From positions 5,897,501-5,961,500 of the forward strand of contig NC_084936.1 in NCBI RefSeq assembly GCF_958298935.1: DNA of 64,000 bases, written 5' to 3'. Source of the DNA: Phragmites australis (Eukaryota > Streptophyta > Magnoliopsida > Poales > Poaceae). How positions within the stretch are numbered: the stretch's first letter is position 1; each line of letters opens with the position of its first letter. A program made the position numbers and the translations under genes. Shown here one piece after another: positions 22,699 to 34,869 of the stretch. The notes under the pieces are model-generated. The model saw only the letters and a program-made list of their open reading frames with translations, had not been told where the DNA came from and made no database searches.

Positions 22699-22882
22699 AT
22701 TTGGATCAGCAACAAGAGAGAGCAAGATATAATATAGAACAAAGAGAGGCCTGGCATTATAAAATAAGAGATCTTAAAAAAAACTTTATAAAAGAAGAAG
22801 AAAAAAACTTAAGACAAGAACCAAGAAAGCAATTGGTTATAAAAGCAGCAAGGGAACATAATCAAAACTGAAAAAGAATGAC
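22699..22882 (-). other. Probable 5'-UTR intron of the membrane-protein gene
   Basis: On the minus strand a donor-like CTACAG|GTCATT near 22882 and a pyrimidine-rich tract ending AATAACAG near 22699 bracket a T-rich segment. Removing it makes the Met at 22677 the first start codon of this reading frame after the junction. Confidence 0.5.
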
Positions 22883-23065
22883 CTGTAGCGAAAGAACTAG
22901 AAAGCAAACAAGATCACATTCTGGTGCGAGATCTCACACTTGGATTCTCCTGTCTCGAAGATTTATAGGTTGGAGTCGGGAAGAGGATAGGAGGCGGGCT
23001 CGTGGCGGCGTTGAGCTGGGAATCTCCTTTGCTCGTGCTGAAGCGAATAGAACATTCTCTGGTTC

Positions 23066-23073
23066 TTATATAG
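23066..23073 (-). promoter_or_regulatory. TATA box of the membrane-protein gene
   Basis: TATATAAG on the minus strand within GACTATATAAGAACC. It is followed by about 160 bp of C-rich leader before the putative intron donor. Confidence 0.6.
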
Positions 23074-23079
23074 TCGATT

Positions 23080-25028
23080 CTTCCGTGCAAAAACGGGTTG
23101 GAGGAAACACGGCCGTTCGTTTGGCTAGAACGGCCGCACGGCTGGGAATCGATTGTTGAAGTTACCTGTCGTTTGGTTGACATATCCAAGGGCTGGGCAT
23201 CTTGCGCAAGCTTCCTCGTACTTGCTTGCTTGCCTGAACAGTTGGATGTGTGAACTGCTGGCAAATTATCTGAGGCTCCAAATGACGACATGCTGGAAGA
23301 AAACCGGGTCCAATGCAAGATCGGACCAGGTACTTCTTGTGTTATCGAATCCGTTTCCGCCCATCTCCTCTTGTTGACAAGTTCATGGGTACTTAAGGTA
23401 TGTTTGTGGTTCCTGAGTTGTGTTGTGTCGTGGAATATAATTTGTTTCGGGAATATTTACTAGTTTCAATAAGATTTTGCTGTTACCACATCTAAAGACT
23501 ATAAGAAAATTTCTTATTTATTATCAAAAAATAAGGTGATTTCTTATTTATCATTTCACGAACTAAACTTTCTTATTTATCACTGCTTCTAGTTTTCATT
23601 CTTTCCTCAACACTATCATCCATTTAATCTATAAAAAAAATGCATTTTCTCTTAAAGGAAGTATCCACTACAGTTCAATCACCTTATTATTTTTATATTT
23701 ATTTTTTTGTGAATCAAATGGACGACAATGACGAGAAATGAATGAAAATCAGAATCAATAGTAAATCAGTAAGTTCATTTTGTAGGATGGCGAATAGAAA
23801 ATCATCTTATCTTCTTATAGCAAATAAGAGATTTTTTCATAGACTATTGTATGGTTCTAACTAGCTTCTCCATCCGAATAAAAAAATAGTAATTTTAAAA
23901 TGACACTGCAATACCTAACAGAAACTCAAAAATGAAATAATAATTCGAAGTCTATTATTATCTCAATACGTATCTCATACGATAAGAAACTGACTATAAA
24001 ACTTTAATAATAAATTAAAATCACTGGTACTGATTGAATATATCAACCTTTCTCCTTCTCGCAGAAAAAGGTGCAAGCTGGAGTACATTTCCGACGGCAA
24101 TGAAGAATGAATATAAAAAAAAGAAAAAGAAAAAAAAGAAAAAAAGACCGCACGAAACTCTTGTGAAGGAGACAACACTTGGGTTCGTTACGATTGTCGA
24201 CTGCCATCTAGAATCCGGCATCGAAAGACAAATGTTTGCCTTCTTGATTTGGTCTCGCTGAATCATTGTCGAATCCAAACTCTTGACTCTTCTCATGTCA
24301 CTGGGTCAGAGCGAAGTGACCCGACCTTGGGAGTCCGCACCATCGGCTGACGTTGATGCTGTTGGCCTACGAGCGCCGACACACGCGGTCCCTAGTACCG
24401 TGTTTCATCCAAGAATCAATTCACCCAAAAATTAGAAAAAAGGAACACCGCACAAGTAGCTCTGCTGGATTCCCAGCCTACAAGTCGCGGCGTTTCGGAC
24501 CACTAAGAGCAGCCTACGTAGATGGTGCCTGAAAATTTCTCTTTCCGCCACGTTAGCCCGGTGCTCCAATCATCCTTCGGCTCACAGCGCACAGCATCAG
24601 TGCCAAAACAAATGGTGGGCCCGGACAGAGGTAAAAAAGCAGCAGCTCGTCAACTACCGCTCCTACCTTTCCTGTGATTCGTGTGAGAAAATATTATTCT
24701 ATTCATCTAGCATCAGCTCTTGAACATGCGCCGATGCTTCAATTTTTTTAGCAAGCACCAGCTGCTGCAGTGTGAAGGCACCAGTGCCTGGAGGGAATGT
24801 TCCTTCGAGCACCGTTTTCAGTTTTCAGGCTCACGCTGTGGCTGCTCTAAGGGTACGTGTGTGTATATATATGCATATATAGAGTAGAGGAGAGCAATAA
24901 TCCTATATCGTGCGTTCTTGTATTGATCTTTGAGATAAAATATAAGAGGGTTGTAGCTAATCTAGATAAAATCTAAAACTAGTGGAGGGCTTGTTGTGCG
25001 TGATTTGGAGAGATATTGACGTAGATCG

Positions 25029-25030
<2 letters not shown>
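23080..25030. other. Intergenic, no gene recognised
   Basis: Mostly AT-rich. It contains an A-rich purine tract at 24114-24147. A short segment near 24460-24500 (GCTGGATTCCCAGCCTACAAG…) resembles 36912-36950 and belongs to a dispersed repeat. Confidence 0.5.

Positions 25031-25087
<57 letters not shown>
25031..25087. repeat. (AT)28 microsatellite
   Basis: Uninterrupted AT dinucleotides for about 57 bp. The next 600 bp (25088-25687) holds GC-rich leader-like sequence with repeated GGCGACGGACGAA / GGCGTCGGACGAA words and no clear gene. Confidence 0.95.
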
Positions 25088-25088
<1 letters not shown>

Positions 25089-25687
25089 CAGGTATAATTT
25101 GCAGCTAGCTACAACTTTTGTATTTTGTATCCAGTCGGGCCACGTCAACAACTAATTATTGCGTGTGTTGCGGAGATCCGGCAGCCCATGATTTGAGGTT
25201 ATCTGGTTCCGTAGAAATTATTCGGCTTTCCGGATGCGTTCCATCGCCGTGGCCTCGTGGCGGCGGTTGATCAAAGCGGCGTGAAGAGGATCGCTCAGGC
25301 GCCGTGAGGTGGACCGCATAGCCGGCGACGGACGAACGACAAATCTAAGCGCAGCCGGCGTCGGACGAAGGACGGATTACCAACGTTCCAGAGATCGGGT
25401 TCTGCAACGGAAGTTGCAGGCGACGGACGAACGCTGCGCAGGAACAAACAGGCAAGAAAAATACGACGATTTGATCTGGGGTATGCAAACTAGTATACCT
25501 TTTTGAGATTACATTTGGGAAGAGCATATATGTTTGGTAGCATCAATTTTCCTGTGTCCTATGGTATTCGTTTAGAAATATCAAAAAAATTAGTTCAATG
25601 AAGCATTCAATAGTAGATGCGGTGTGTAGAAACATGAATACTTTATTACGACTATTCATATGTCTTGCAGATACGAATCCGAAAAAC

Positions 25688-26994
25688 ATGGATAACACAC
25701 CGGTAGGACATGAATTGTCTAATGAGCTGCTGCATGGACAGACAATCGGTACACCTCCCCAAGCAATATCTCCTGCAGCCATGATTACACCTGATCCTGA
25801 TCAATTGTATTATCATGTAAGTATGTCGATCAAGTGGTCAATTATTTATGTACAGTACATGTGTATGCGTCGAATTAATGTAATGTTATTGACAGGACCC
25901 CTCGCTTGCAATTGCAATAGTGCCAAACGAAGAGCAACGTTTCGAGAGCCGTGAAGAAGCTTATGAGTTCTACTGCTACTACGCTAGACAGGCCGGGTTT
26001 GATGTTCGCATAACAAAAACTAAGAAAATGGTTGGTGAGTTTTCGTGCAACAGGCAAGGTAAATGCAATTTCTACAAACCAGGTGAGGAAAGGAAAAAAG
26101 AGAAAACCTCAAAGAGGATAGGATGCAAGGCGTTTGTAAAGGCCTTTAGAGAGATGAAGTCTCAAAATCCTTATTTTTACTATGAGGTTCAATTGGATGA
26201 AGATCGTGTGATAAAGAATATCTTTTGGAGTCATGCAAGCCAACGTGCAGAATACATGGATTTTGGAGACGTGGTAACTTTTGACACCACGTATCGGACT
26301 AATATCTACTGCATGCCGCTTGCAATGTTTGTTGGCTCGAATCACCAACTACAAAATGTTATTTTCGGACAAGCACTATTGCAGAACGAGAAAACTGACA
26401 CCTTCGAGTGGTTGTTCAAGGCGTTCAAGGATTGCATGTCAGCTGGTCCAGAGCTAAAATGCATCCTTACCGGTGAGTTGTTGTGCATATTACAATTTAC
26501 CAAATACTGCAATAAATTTGTGCTTCATATGATTGTAGTAACGAAGAATTATTTCATGTACAGATCAGGATAGCTCTATGGCAGCAGCTATACCAAAGGT
26601 TTTTCCGAAGACTGTGCACCGGCTATGCCGTTGGCACATGCTAAAAAAATACAAGGAGGAGTTACGGAAATTGTACAAGGCCCATTCTGAATTGAAAGAT
26701 AAGCTTCATACTGTGATTAACCATCCACTAACACCTTCAGAGTTTGAGGCTGCCTGGATTGAGGTGATTGATGAGCATGGCATACGTGAGAATGTAGCGA
26801 TTGAGGGACTATGGAATCAGAGGACGTTGTGGGTGCCAGCTTATTTCACAAATCACTATTGTGGACGGATGACATCGACACAGAGAAGCGAAAGTGTCAA
26901 TAACATGGTGAAAAGCAGTGGATTTGCGAGCCATATGACGAGTGTAAATAAATTTGCACTGGTTTTTTATTGCTCATTAGCGAACTTTGTCTAG
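25688..26994 (+). CDS. FAR1-related / MULE-transposase-derived protein, shortened
   Basis: Three exons (25688-25816, 25896-26472, 26564-26994) with GT-AG borders join into an intact 378-aa frame. After ~55 acidic residues comes the first half of a FAR1 DNA-binding domain (…FESREEAYEFYCYYARQAGF…, with Cys in FSCNRQGK and GCKAF). The histidine pair and linker that normally follow are missing: the protein runs directly into the MULE transposase domain. There the acidic residues in VVTFDTTYRTN, ILTDQD (residue 236) and TQRSESVNN (Glu345) are visible. The protein stops soon after, with no C-terminal SWIM zinc finger. FAR1/FHY3 proteins are transposase-derived transcription factors. This one looks deleted in both DNA-binding and C-terminal parts, so activity is doubtful although the frame is open. 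Confidence 0.8.
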
Positions 26995-27955
26995 CGTTAT
27001 ATACAAACAGCATGTTGAATAAAATTGTCCTGAGTCGTTGGCATATCTGGATGATTCACTTTGATGAAATTATCTATCTGTATCCCATGAGTCTTGCAGC
27101 AACAAAAAACTTGTGCTAGATGAAATGTACAGGGACTGTGCACCGGACTGTAAGCCGAACACTTTTGATCAATGAGCAGCTTTCAAAATCGTGTGTTCAC
27201 CATGATCGAGTGATTACACAAATGCAATTTCATGGATACCTCTGAGAAATAACAAGCATTGCAATGATTCCAGACTAATATGGGAATAATTATAGATTCG
27301 CTTTGTAGTACTGCAGAGTTGTGACTACAGGGGCATAGGGAAGATATACATAATTCTGCTGCACCATGCTTCGTGTGAGTACACAAATGCACTAGATCGG
27401 TTAGCATTTCAGGCTATATTTAAGTAGTGAAGATATACATAAATATTGTAAGAAGGAAATATTGCAAACTAACAACTGAAATGGAGGAAAGTTGAATAAA
27501 CAAAATCACAAGGAGGGAAGCATCAACTGTTTCCTGATAAGTACAGGTTATCCTCATTACAAGTTCTGTGAAGCCCAAGTGCAGCAGAATGAACGTGCAC
27601 TGATAAATTAGTTTGTACAGTTCAGATCATGAGACGCACTATGATGAAAAAAATTGTAGCAGCTCACATTTTCTTCTATTACACAATAAAGCTTAACTAG
27701 TGGCCATACAGAATAAGGAGTTTTATAAAATTGACAGTAGGAAAAATTGTAGAAAAATGCCCAGCAACAAGAAAGGTGAAATATTTGTCATTCTGCTGTG
27801 TTAGCCATTATATGCGCTCTAGTAATCCATCCAATGGTTGCAGGAAAATCCAATGCACTTAAAGTGAATAACCAAAGTGGAACCATGGTCATCCTAGACC
27901 CAGCACAAAAGATTACCACCCAACCCATAAGATATTTTGGCGTCGGTAAGCACAT
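26995..27955. other. Non-coding gap between convergent genes
   Basis: AT-rich with no gene recognised. It probably holds the 3' ends of the FAR1-like gene (plus strand) and of the 642-aa gene (minus strand). A few fragments near 27010-27150 could be remnants of the missing FAR1-like C-terminal exons, but nothing is convincing. Confidence 0.5.
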
Positions 27956-30508
27956 TTAAACCTTCAGCTGCCTTGATCCCATCATCATAGATGACTCATG
28001 AAGCCTAAGTGCCTCTAATTCAGCTGGCAACTTCTGTTGATTCATTGGATGAAACAACATATAAAAGAGCACACCTCATCACCGTTCTTTGAGAGCTGAC
28101 CATGATCGTGGTTAGTGGCTACCGACGCAGCATGTTGCATCTTTTCTGCTTGACTGAGTTCTCTTATGACCGCATCAATATCAGGTGCAAAACTAAAGCA
28201 ATCTGGAGCCATTCGACGAGGGGTTCCATCGTGGGCAGTTTGTAAGGGAAGATGTGACTGCAACTCCTCCGGGAAGGCAGAAGCGTCACCTTGGTGACTG
28301 TGTAATTTCTGTGGTTCGTCACCTTGCACGTAAAGGGAAGATCAATGTCTTGTAACGGAAATGTAAAAATGAAAAAGATGATCATGTGACCTACTGATCT
28401 CATTTGAGGGAGCAGCAGAGTGCGGCTGATCTGTTTGCATAGCAGAGGATTCGCAACAACGATTATGATGTGAGGCCACATTTGACATAGTTATGTCAAT
28501 GGAGGGAGTGGTCGGGTGCTGGTTATCTGTTCGCACAGAAGGAGAATCATAATAGCAAAATATAAGAATCCTCAATATAACTACTAAACAGTTTCTTGCC
28601 AAAGGCATTACGGGTAGGACTGAACACACAAGAATTGTTACCTTCCATTCTCTTTTCAACAACTTCTGATTGCAATATACTCCGGATGGTACTGATGAAT
28701 TCACTGTGTGCCTCCACTAACATTTTAGAACCCTTTTGGACCGACTCGATGGCCTGGCGTGCTTTGGCATCGAATACTTTCATTCCTTCAAATGCATTAT
28801 TCCTTGATGAGGTGCTGGCTATCTGATATACCAGTCCACCAAGCTCTCCTATGATGGAGGGGAATGTATTTGACGAGGTAGAACGTGCTTCTTCAGGTGA
28901 TTCATTAGAATCCAGTTCAAAGAAATGGTAGCACGTACTTGCAATGTTCTTTAGCTGCAAAGCAATCCATCAAAGTACATGAGAAACAGTTAAATTTTAA
29001 GTTGTATTGTAAGAAACACATTAACTGGAACAGTATTATCCATTTTACCGGTAGTTTCCCGTAAGTCTCCTTCCCGGCCTTGTCCTTCCTCTTGTCCTCA
29101 ATAATTATATTTTGCATAGTACAATTATCAAAGAACCTAGCCCGGGGAAGAAGTTTGTGTTGAATACTACAATTGCAACGCAGGTTGTCCAAATAGAATA
29201 TCTAATTTTAAAGGAAAAACACAATTAGTTAATTAAATTGTTGGTTCAATAAAGAACAAAATCTTATATGGGAGTGACTCGATACTCACTTGCAATAGAA
29301 GTGCACAGCCAGGAATAGTTTTGTGCTTCTCACTGCGCCATATTAACGCAACTTGACGCAGATCATCAATAACCGCCTTGCACCAGTTAATATCTCGGAA
29401 AACATACATGTGCTTTGTCATGAAGGCATCACGTGCCCTTATGTTGTTGCCAAAGCCTGGGAACAACAACTTGTTGAAAGCAACCAAAAAAAAAATCCTT
29501 ACGGCCAGGTCATCATCAAGGACAAGTTTTCTGATAAGGTCCAGCAGATGCTTGCGTGTCACATCACGGTTTGGTTCAACAAGGACAGTTTTTTTGAACT
29601 CAGCCAAAGCGCGTTCATTTTCCTCCTCCGTTGAGCTAGGTGGATCTTTATCTCCATATGGTATACCAAGAACCTTGTTGACGACAATTTGATTAATTTG
29701 CAGGCCATTCTCATGTCCAATATCAATAACCATTGAATCTGGATTCAAGTTATCCATCAAAAATACTAGAAGGGCACTAGTCTCCAACCGATCTGCAGAA
29801 ATTTGCAAGAGTCCCCCAAAACCCATCTCAGAAATCTTGCGACGTTGAGACATTGTGAGGTGCTCGGTAAATTGGTTGAAGATGGCTAGCTCACATCGAA
29901 CAGCAGGGTGGCGTGGAATATTAACACTGTGGCGGGGAGGCTGTGGATATGCAAACAAACAGGATGCATGATTAAGTGTTGCGACAAACCATGAGGATGT
30001 GAAATAAATGTTATATTAGTGCGGGCATCTTGTAAACATTATACACCAGATTATTTATTGGACAATGCAGCAATATGTAGGTAAAGCGTTTAGAATACCA
30101 CAAAAATATAAGTCATATTTAAGTTTAAAGACAACAGCTTTTATGGTCACACACCTTGGAAGAAGCAGCAGCATCAGCAACAAGTTTTTTTTGAAGCTTG
30201 TCAGCACTAGTACTACAAGCTTGGTGCTTCTTTGCAGGAACGAAATCATCATCATCGCTGTCCATAGGGGCTGAAGACGTGGCAGAAACATGACCCCTTT
30301 TATTCGGAACATCTACAGGCACGGAAGTACCTGTACCAGATTTGCGTGGCGCTGGTCTACAATCCATATGTGGCTGTTCATTGCCTTGGACAGGCACCGT
30401 TGTAGGTGCAACACCTGTGATTGAGGTCACGTCGAATCGCCATGCCTCTTGAGTGGTCTCTACCGAGAAAGACTTGACCCTCCCTTTCAACTGTCGGGGA
30501 GAACCCAT
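27956..30508 (-). CDS. Intact seven-exon gene of unknown function, with a domain otherwise seen in plant transposon accessory proteins
   Basis: Minus-strand exons 30508-30155, 29940-29290, 29201-29049, 28954-28642, 28526-28395, 28322-28075 and 28033-27956 have GT-AG borders and matching phases. They join into 1,929 bp, 642 aa, with no stop or shift. Residues 1-118 are polar and low-complexity with basic clusters (…VPNKRGHV…, …VPAKKHQ…), possibly nuclear. Residues ~119-386 resemble the plant domain found next to Ulp1 proteases in transposon genes (…RRKISEMGFGGLLQ…, …NQIVVNKVLGIPYGD…, …ALLLQIFYLDNL…). Residues ~390-490 look helical, and the rest is polar. No Ulp1 protease is present. The neighbour at 25.7 kb is convergent. 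Either this is a domesticated gene or a non-autonomous transposon gene still under selection. The splice model is by eye. Confidence 0.65.
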
Positions 30509-30859
30509 CTGGTAAAAAGGAAACAAAAATTATCTTAGTAAATGTGAATCCAAAGTTTTGCTTCAATATTAGTGACATCTATGATTTGTCCATGCAACTA
30601 AATAGCGAAGGTAAGAAAAACTTAGAAAACAACAAAAAATGGATACAAGTACAAGGACAAGATTCCTAGCATACAAAAAGCAACAGACGTCTTCTCTTTC
30701 CTTCCAAATTTCTCCAAACATATAATCACAGAGAAACATGCACCTAAATTTCAATGAACTTTTCTGTCTACAGAAAATAGCAAACCCTCTATGAATGCAA
30801 TAATGGCCTTCTTATGAATCACATAGCATATTTAGACATTATTAAGACATATTCTTTGA

Positions 30860-32101
30860 TTCATATTTTTATGAGCAATTCCAAAACGAATTGGGAAGCA
30901 ATAAGTTGTATTGAAGAAGGACCGAATGGCAAGTGACGACAAAAACAATGGTATCCCAGGCCAAATTCCTCACATTTCAACAGATAGGGTTACTTTTTTG
31001 GTATAAAGATGTTAAGAAATTATATGATCATTTCAGAAGTATTACTTCAAGGATCCCAGGCAATGGGACAGCTATTCTCCTAAGGAAGCTATCTCAGGGG
31101 ACATTTGCCAATATTATTTTCCTTTGCAAAAAATAACAAATGTCTCAGTGGCTCAAAATCTGTCTGTCATATTTTTATGAGCAATTCCAAAAGGAATTTG
31201 GAAGCAATACGTTGTATTGAAGAAGGGCCGAATAGCAAGTGACGACACAAACAATGGTATGGACAGCAAAGGACATACAGAGAGATGGTAACCACTGAAA
31301 TTGCACATATGAAGTAATGAGATCATCAAAGGAATATGAAACAATTCGACAACAATTGCTGACAAAGAAAAAACAGAGATGTGAAGACTAAAGAAAAAAA
31401 CTAATATTACTTTCAAAATGAGGATTACAAGAATGGTTAGCTGAACAATATTTTAAACATCATAACAGGGGAAGACATCTTTCCACCTCTTCTGAAATGT
31501 GAACTACAAGCATGAACAATATTTTAAACATCCTAACAGGGGAAGACATCTTTCCACTTCTTCTGAAATGTGAACTACAAGCATGAATTGCAGAGATGAA
31601 GACCTGAGGGGGGTGTCACTCGAAGCTGTTGTGGCTGAGAATAAAATTCAAGAAATAAACCGGCAGCTCCTGGAACTAGACAAGCCCACACAGCATCTCC
31701 TTCCCATTTCCTAGCTTCATCTCCTGCACACAATTGTTTATCAAAGACACAAAAATGAAATCAGCTCCTCAACACCAATTTTCAGAAAATGAATTGCAGA
31801 GATCAAGACCTGAGGGAGGTGTCACTCGCAGCTGTTGTGGATGAGAATAAATTTCCAGAAATAAACCGGCAGCTCCTGGAACTACACAAGCCCACACAAC
31901 ATCTTATTCCCCTTTCCTACCTTCATCTCCTGCACACAATTGTTTTTCAAAGACACGAAAATGAAATCAGCATCTCAAACACCGATTTTCAGAACAGATC
32001 AAACTACAAAATCAGAGAAGCAAGCAGAACTAACAAAATTTGCGAAATCAGAGAAACATCTAGCAAGCAGAAATAACAAAATTTGCGAAATCAGAGAAAC
32101 C
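30860..32101. repeat. Cluster of local tandem duplications upstream of the 642-aa gene
   Basis: Four independent duplications are visible. 30864-30954 is repeated at 31170-31259. A ~71-bp unit at 31443-31514 is repeated at 31515-31585. A 206-bp unit starts at 31585 and again at 31791. A ~40-bp unit at 32018-32055 is repeated at 32062-32101. Copies differ by a few substitutions. They lie where the 5' untranslated region or promoter of the minus-strand gene should be. No coding function is seen. Confidence 0.85.
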
Positions 32102-32549
32102 TTCTCTCAGGAACCGGATCTCTGCCACCGAAGATGGGGACTTGGGCTCTCAGATCCGATAAATCCAGGGGGATGGGGTCTTGCGACTTCGACCCTTCAT
32201 GCTCCGAGAAAAAATAAGCGAGGCATCCTTCTATCCGGCAAAGAAATCGGAAATGGGCATGTATGCAGTCAGATGCGGCGAGAAGAGGAAAGGAAACACG
32301 AACTCAAGAACACAACCGCCGAAGACTCCCGAATCCGATATTCCAGGGTGGGGATAGAAGGCAGGAGAGAAAATTTGGGAAAGTATCTGGAAGAATCACG
32401 AGAAATCAGCAGCCAACATTTCAAGCCGGTTGGGAAGAATGAGCAGGTCTGAGAGATGGTTGAAGGAGCCGGACTGACGAGGGGGGGGGGGAATAAAGGT
32501 CTGGCCGGCTATAGAATATATTATTATATAGCTGGATATATATAAATAC

Positions 32550-32552
<3 letters not shown>

Positions 32553-32592
<40 letters not shown>

Positions 32593-32989
32593 ACACCTAT
32601 TCTATACTCTTAGGAGTATGTACTCCCATATGCAATATACCACCTAAACAAACACTTTATACTCTTTTATCATTTTTAGTATACTCTAATACTAATTCTA
32701 AGATACTCCAATATGAGTTGTATGAAAAAAAATTCAATGTTAGCCTTTCATTTTTGCTATATACTCTTTTTTATACATAAAAGAAGTATATACGCAAATT
32801 AAGATAAAAATCATGGGATTTCATAAAAATTTTCGCGGGATTTGTATTGTAGTATCTTATAATTACTAATGAAGTATATTTAAAGTGATAAAGAAGTATA
32901 ACACATGTGTAAAAGTGGTATATGAGAGGTGAAAGTACATACACCCAGGAGTACATACTAGTTTTCCTATATATATATATATATATATA
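32553..32989. mobile_element. Micron-like element inside a (TA)n microsatellite
   Basis: A ~378-bp AT-rich body (32591-32968) is flanked by (TA)n on both sides (32553-32590 and 32969-32989), as if inserted into one microsatellite. The first and last ~60 bp are imperfect inverted repeats: left AGGACACCTATTCTATACTC…, right complement AGGAAAACTAGTATGTACTC…, sharing TATGTACT and ATACCAC farther in. This matches the description of Micron elements, which target (TA)n in rice. The match is by structure, not by sequence comparison. Confidence 0.55.
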
Positions 32990-34869
32990 GTCTCCAGACT
33001 CTTTTTCAAGTATGATTATATCATTCTTAAGTTTAAAAATAGATTTTCTTGTTTAAAGATATCCTATAACCTATGGCAATTTCTATACATTCAGAGGCTC
33101 CTTTACCCGATAAAATTATATGCTCTGAGAATAAGAAAACTCTATAAATTCGTATACGTATAAGACAATCGTATGGGAGTTATATACTACTCACGGTCAA
33201 AGTCCAACTGTCGAGCGCAATCGCCATCGAGCGTCGACTCCAGCACGCGAACTGCTCGGAACGTCGACCGAGCTACGACTCCGTCCGCAAGCGCCCGCGA
33301 TCATTGGGCTGACCTCTACCGTGGCACGACTCCAGTCCGCAAGGGCCCTTCCGCGTATGAGCGTTGTCCATGGCCTAAGAAGTCGATCGTCAACTGTCAA
33401 ACACCCGCGCGGTCACTTCCAAACTCAAATGTTGGCTGCTTTCGGCTGGGCTTGGGCAGCAGTTGGTCATCAGAAGTAACCTGGGCCTAGCGCGAGCCCG
33501 GCCCAAAGCATTACTTTTACTTTTTGCATGGTCGGACACCACAGGCCTGGCCCGTCTGTGGCCCATATTTTGCTAGCCCAAATTTTAGGTCCGAAATTAA
33601 CCGGGCTTTTTTCGGTCCGGCCCATGCATGATTGTAAATCATCGCTCCTGTCGCCATGGCTTTTCTGAGTTTCTCCCTTTCTACCTCTCGAGCTCTCTTG
33701 TGAGGGTTGGAACAAGTGTTGATTAGGGCCTAAACTTTTTGGTTAGGCATGATTACGCTCAAGGAAGGAGGGTTTTTGTTGAGTGGAGAAAGGCAGTCAC
33801 GGTGTTCCTATGACACAGATGATTACCTGGTGCTTACATGCTTTGTTGCATTTTTTTTTGTTTAACCCTGCTAATAAATATATGGTTACTTACCTGGCTT
33901 ATTCAACGCTTGCTTTGAATTTCAACACTTGCTTTCCCACCAAAATTTCCAGGAAGTCTACACGTTGGAGATTATTTAAAGTATAGCTAGCTCCGGGTTC
34001 TTCGTGCGCTCCACTAGCGTTATGTCCCTAGGATCGAAATCTAGCGGTTCACGTGTGACGCGCAACTGGTACGTTTGCAGGGGCTTTGTACATAATAATT
34101 TTTTGCACATAAAAATTGGTCGGACAGCACAGGCTGATCCCCAGATCAACGAGCCTGTACGCCCTTTTTGGCGAGGCGCACCTTGGCAGGAACCGTGCCT
34201 GCGCTCTACTACGAAGGCCTCGTGTTCGCGCGCGTGAACGGCTTACCATTCAGCGATCGAGACGCTCCTCGACAATAACCGCATCGAGAAATTGAGCAAA
34301 AATTATGTCAACATCTGCTTTCGGATAAAACATTGTTTATGTCAAAGCTATTATCTTTCTCCTCATCCCCCACTGACCTACAGAAACAACACACGATGTA
34401 AGTCCTGCTGTCTTTAAAACATTGCAGGTTAGCATGATGTCGATATGATGCATAATCAACATGTTAATTCACCATGTACTCACCATGCCTGTGGAGGCAG
34501 TAGAAGGGGCTGCCTTTGAAGATTCACAAGCGTGGCCGAGCTTAGCCGACACCATCAGTGTCGAGGCGGACGGGCTTTGGGATGGGTTGTCCATGACAGC
34601 GTTGACCTCTTCCCATGAGATTGTTCCTTATGCTAGACTTGGATGCTGCTCTATTTACTGTATTTTTTGCATTTTATAATAAAAGGATTGTTATTTTATT
34701 AAGTTAATGAAAATATCACGACCTCTTTGTGACAACATGAATTCGGCCGATCATTATTAAAAAAAACAAAACAAAAAGACAGACTCCGTCTATCACAAAG
34801 GCAACAAAAGCCCTAGGAAAAAAACCTTTAACAATAAAAACATGTTCATTTTAAACACTTAATCTATTG
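32990..34869. other. Intergenic with dispersed repeat segments, no gene recognised
   Basis: 33380-33460 and 33820-33970 match 36960-37010 and 37075-37200 in the same order, so a degraded repeat unit occurs twice within 4 kb. The stretch 33480-33650 is rich in GGCCC/GGGCC words. Frames at 33.17-33.49 and 34.0-34.7 kb have no confident domain. Confidence 0.5.

Noticed and set aside
22914..23318. 134-aa minus-strand protein upstream of the membrane-protein gene
   Set aside because: It overlaps the TATA box and leader of that gene and shows no domain.
30864..31259. CRISPR-like or satellite array upstream of the 642-aa gene
   Set aside because: Only two copies of each unit with different unit lengths; simple local duplications in a plant genome.
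34470..34660. Fragment resembling an AP2/ERF-type C terminus (…AWPSLADTISVEADGLWDGL…)
   Set aside because: About 30 residues only, no AP2 domain nearby; the resemblance may be chance.
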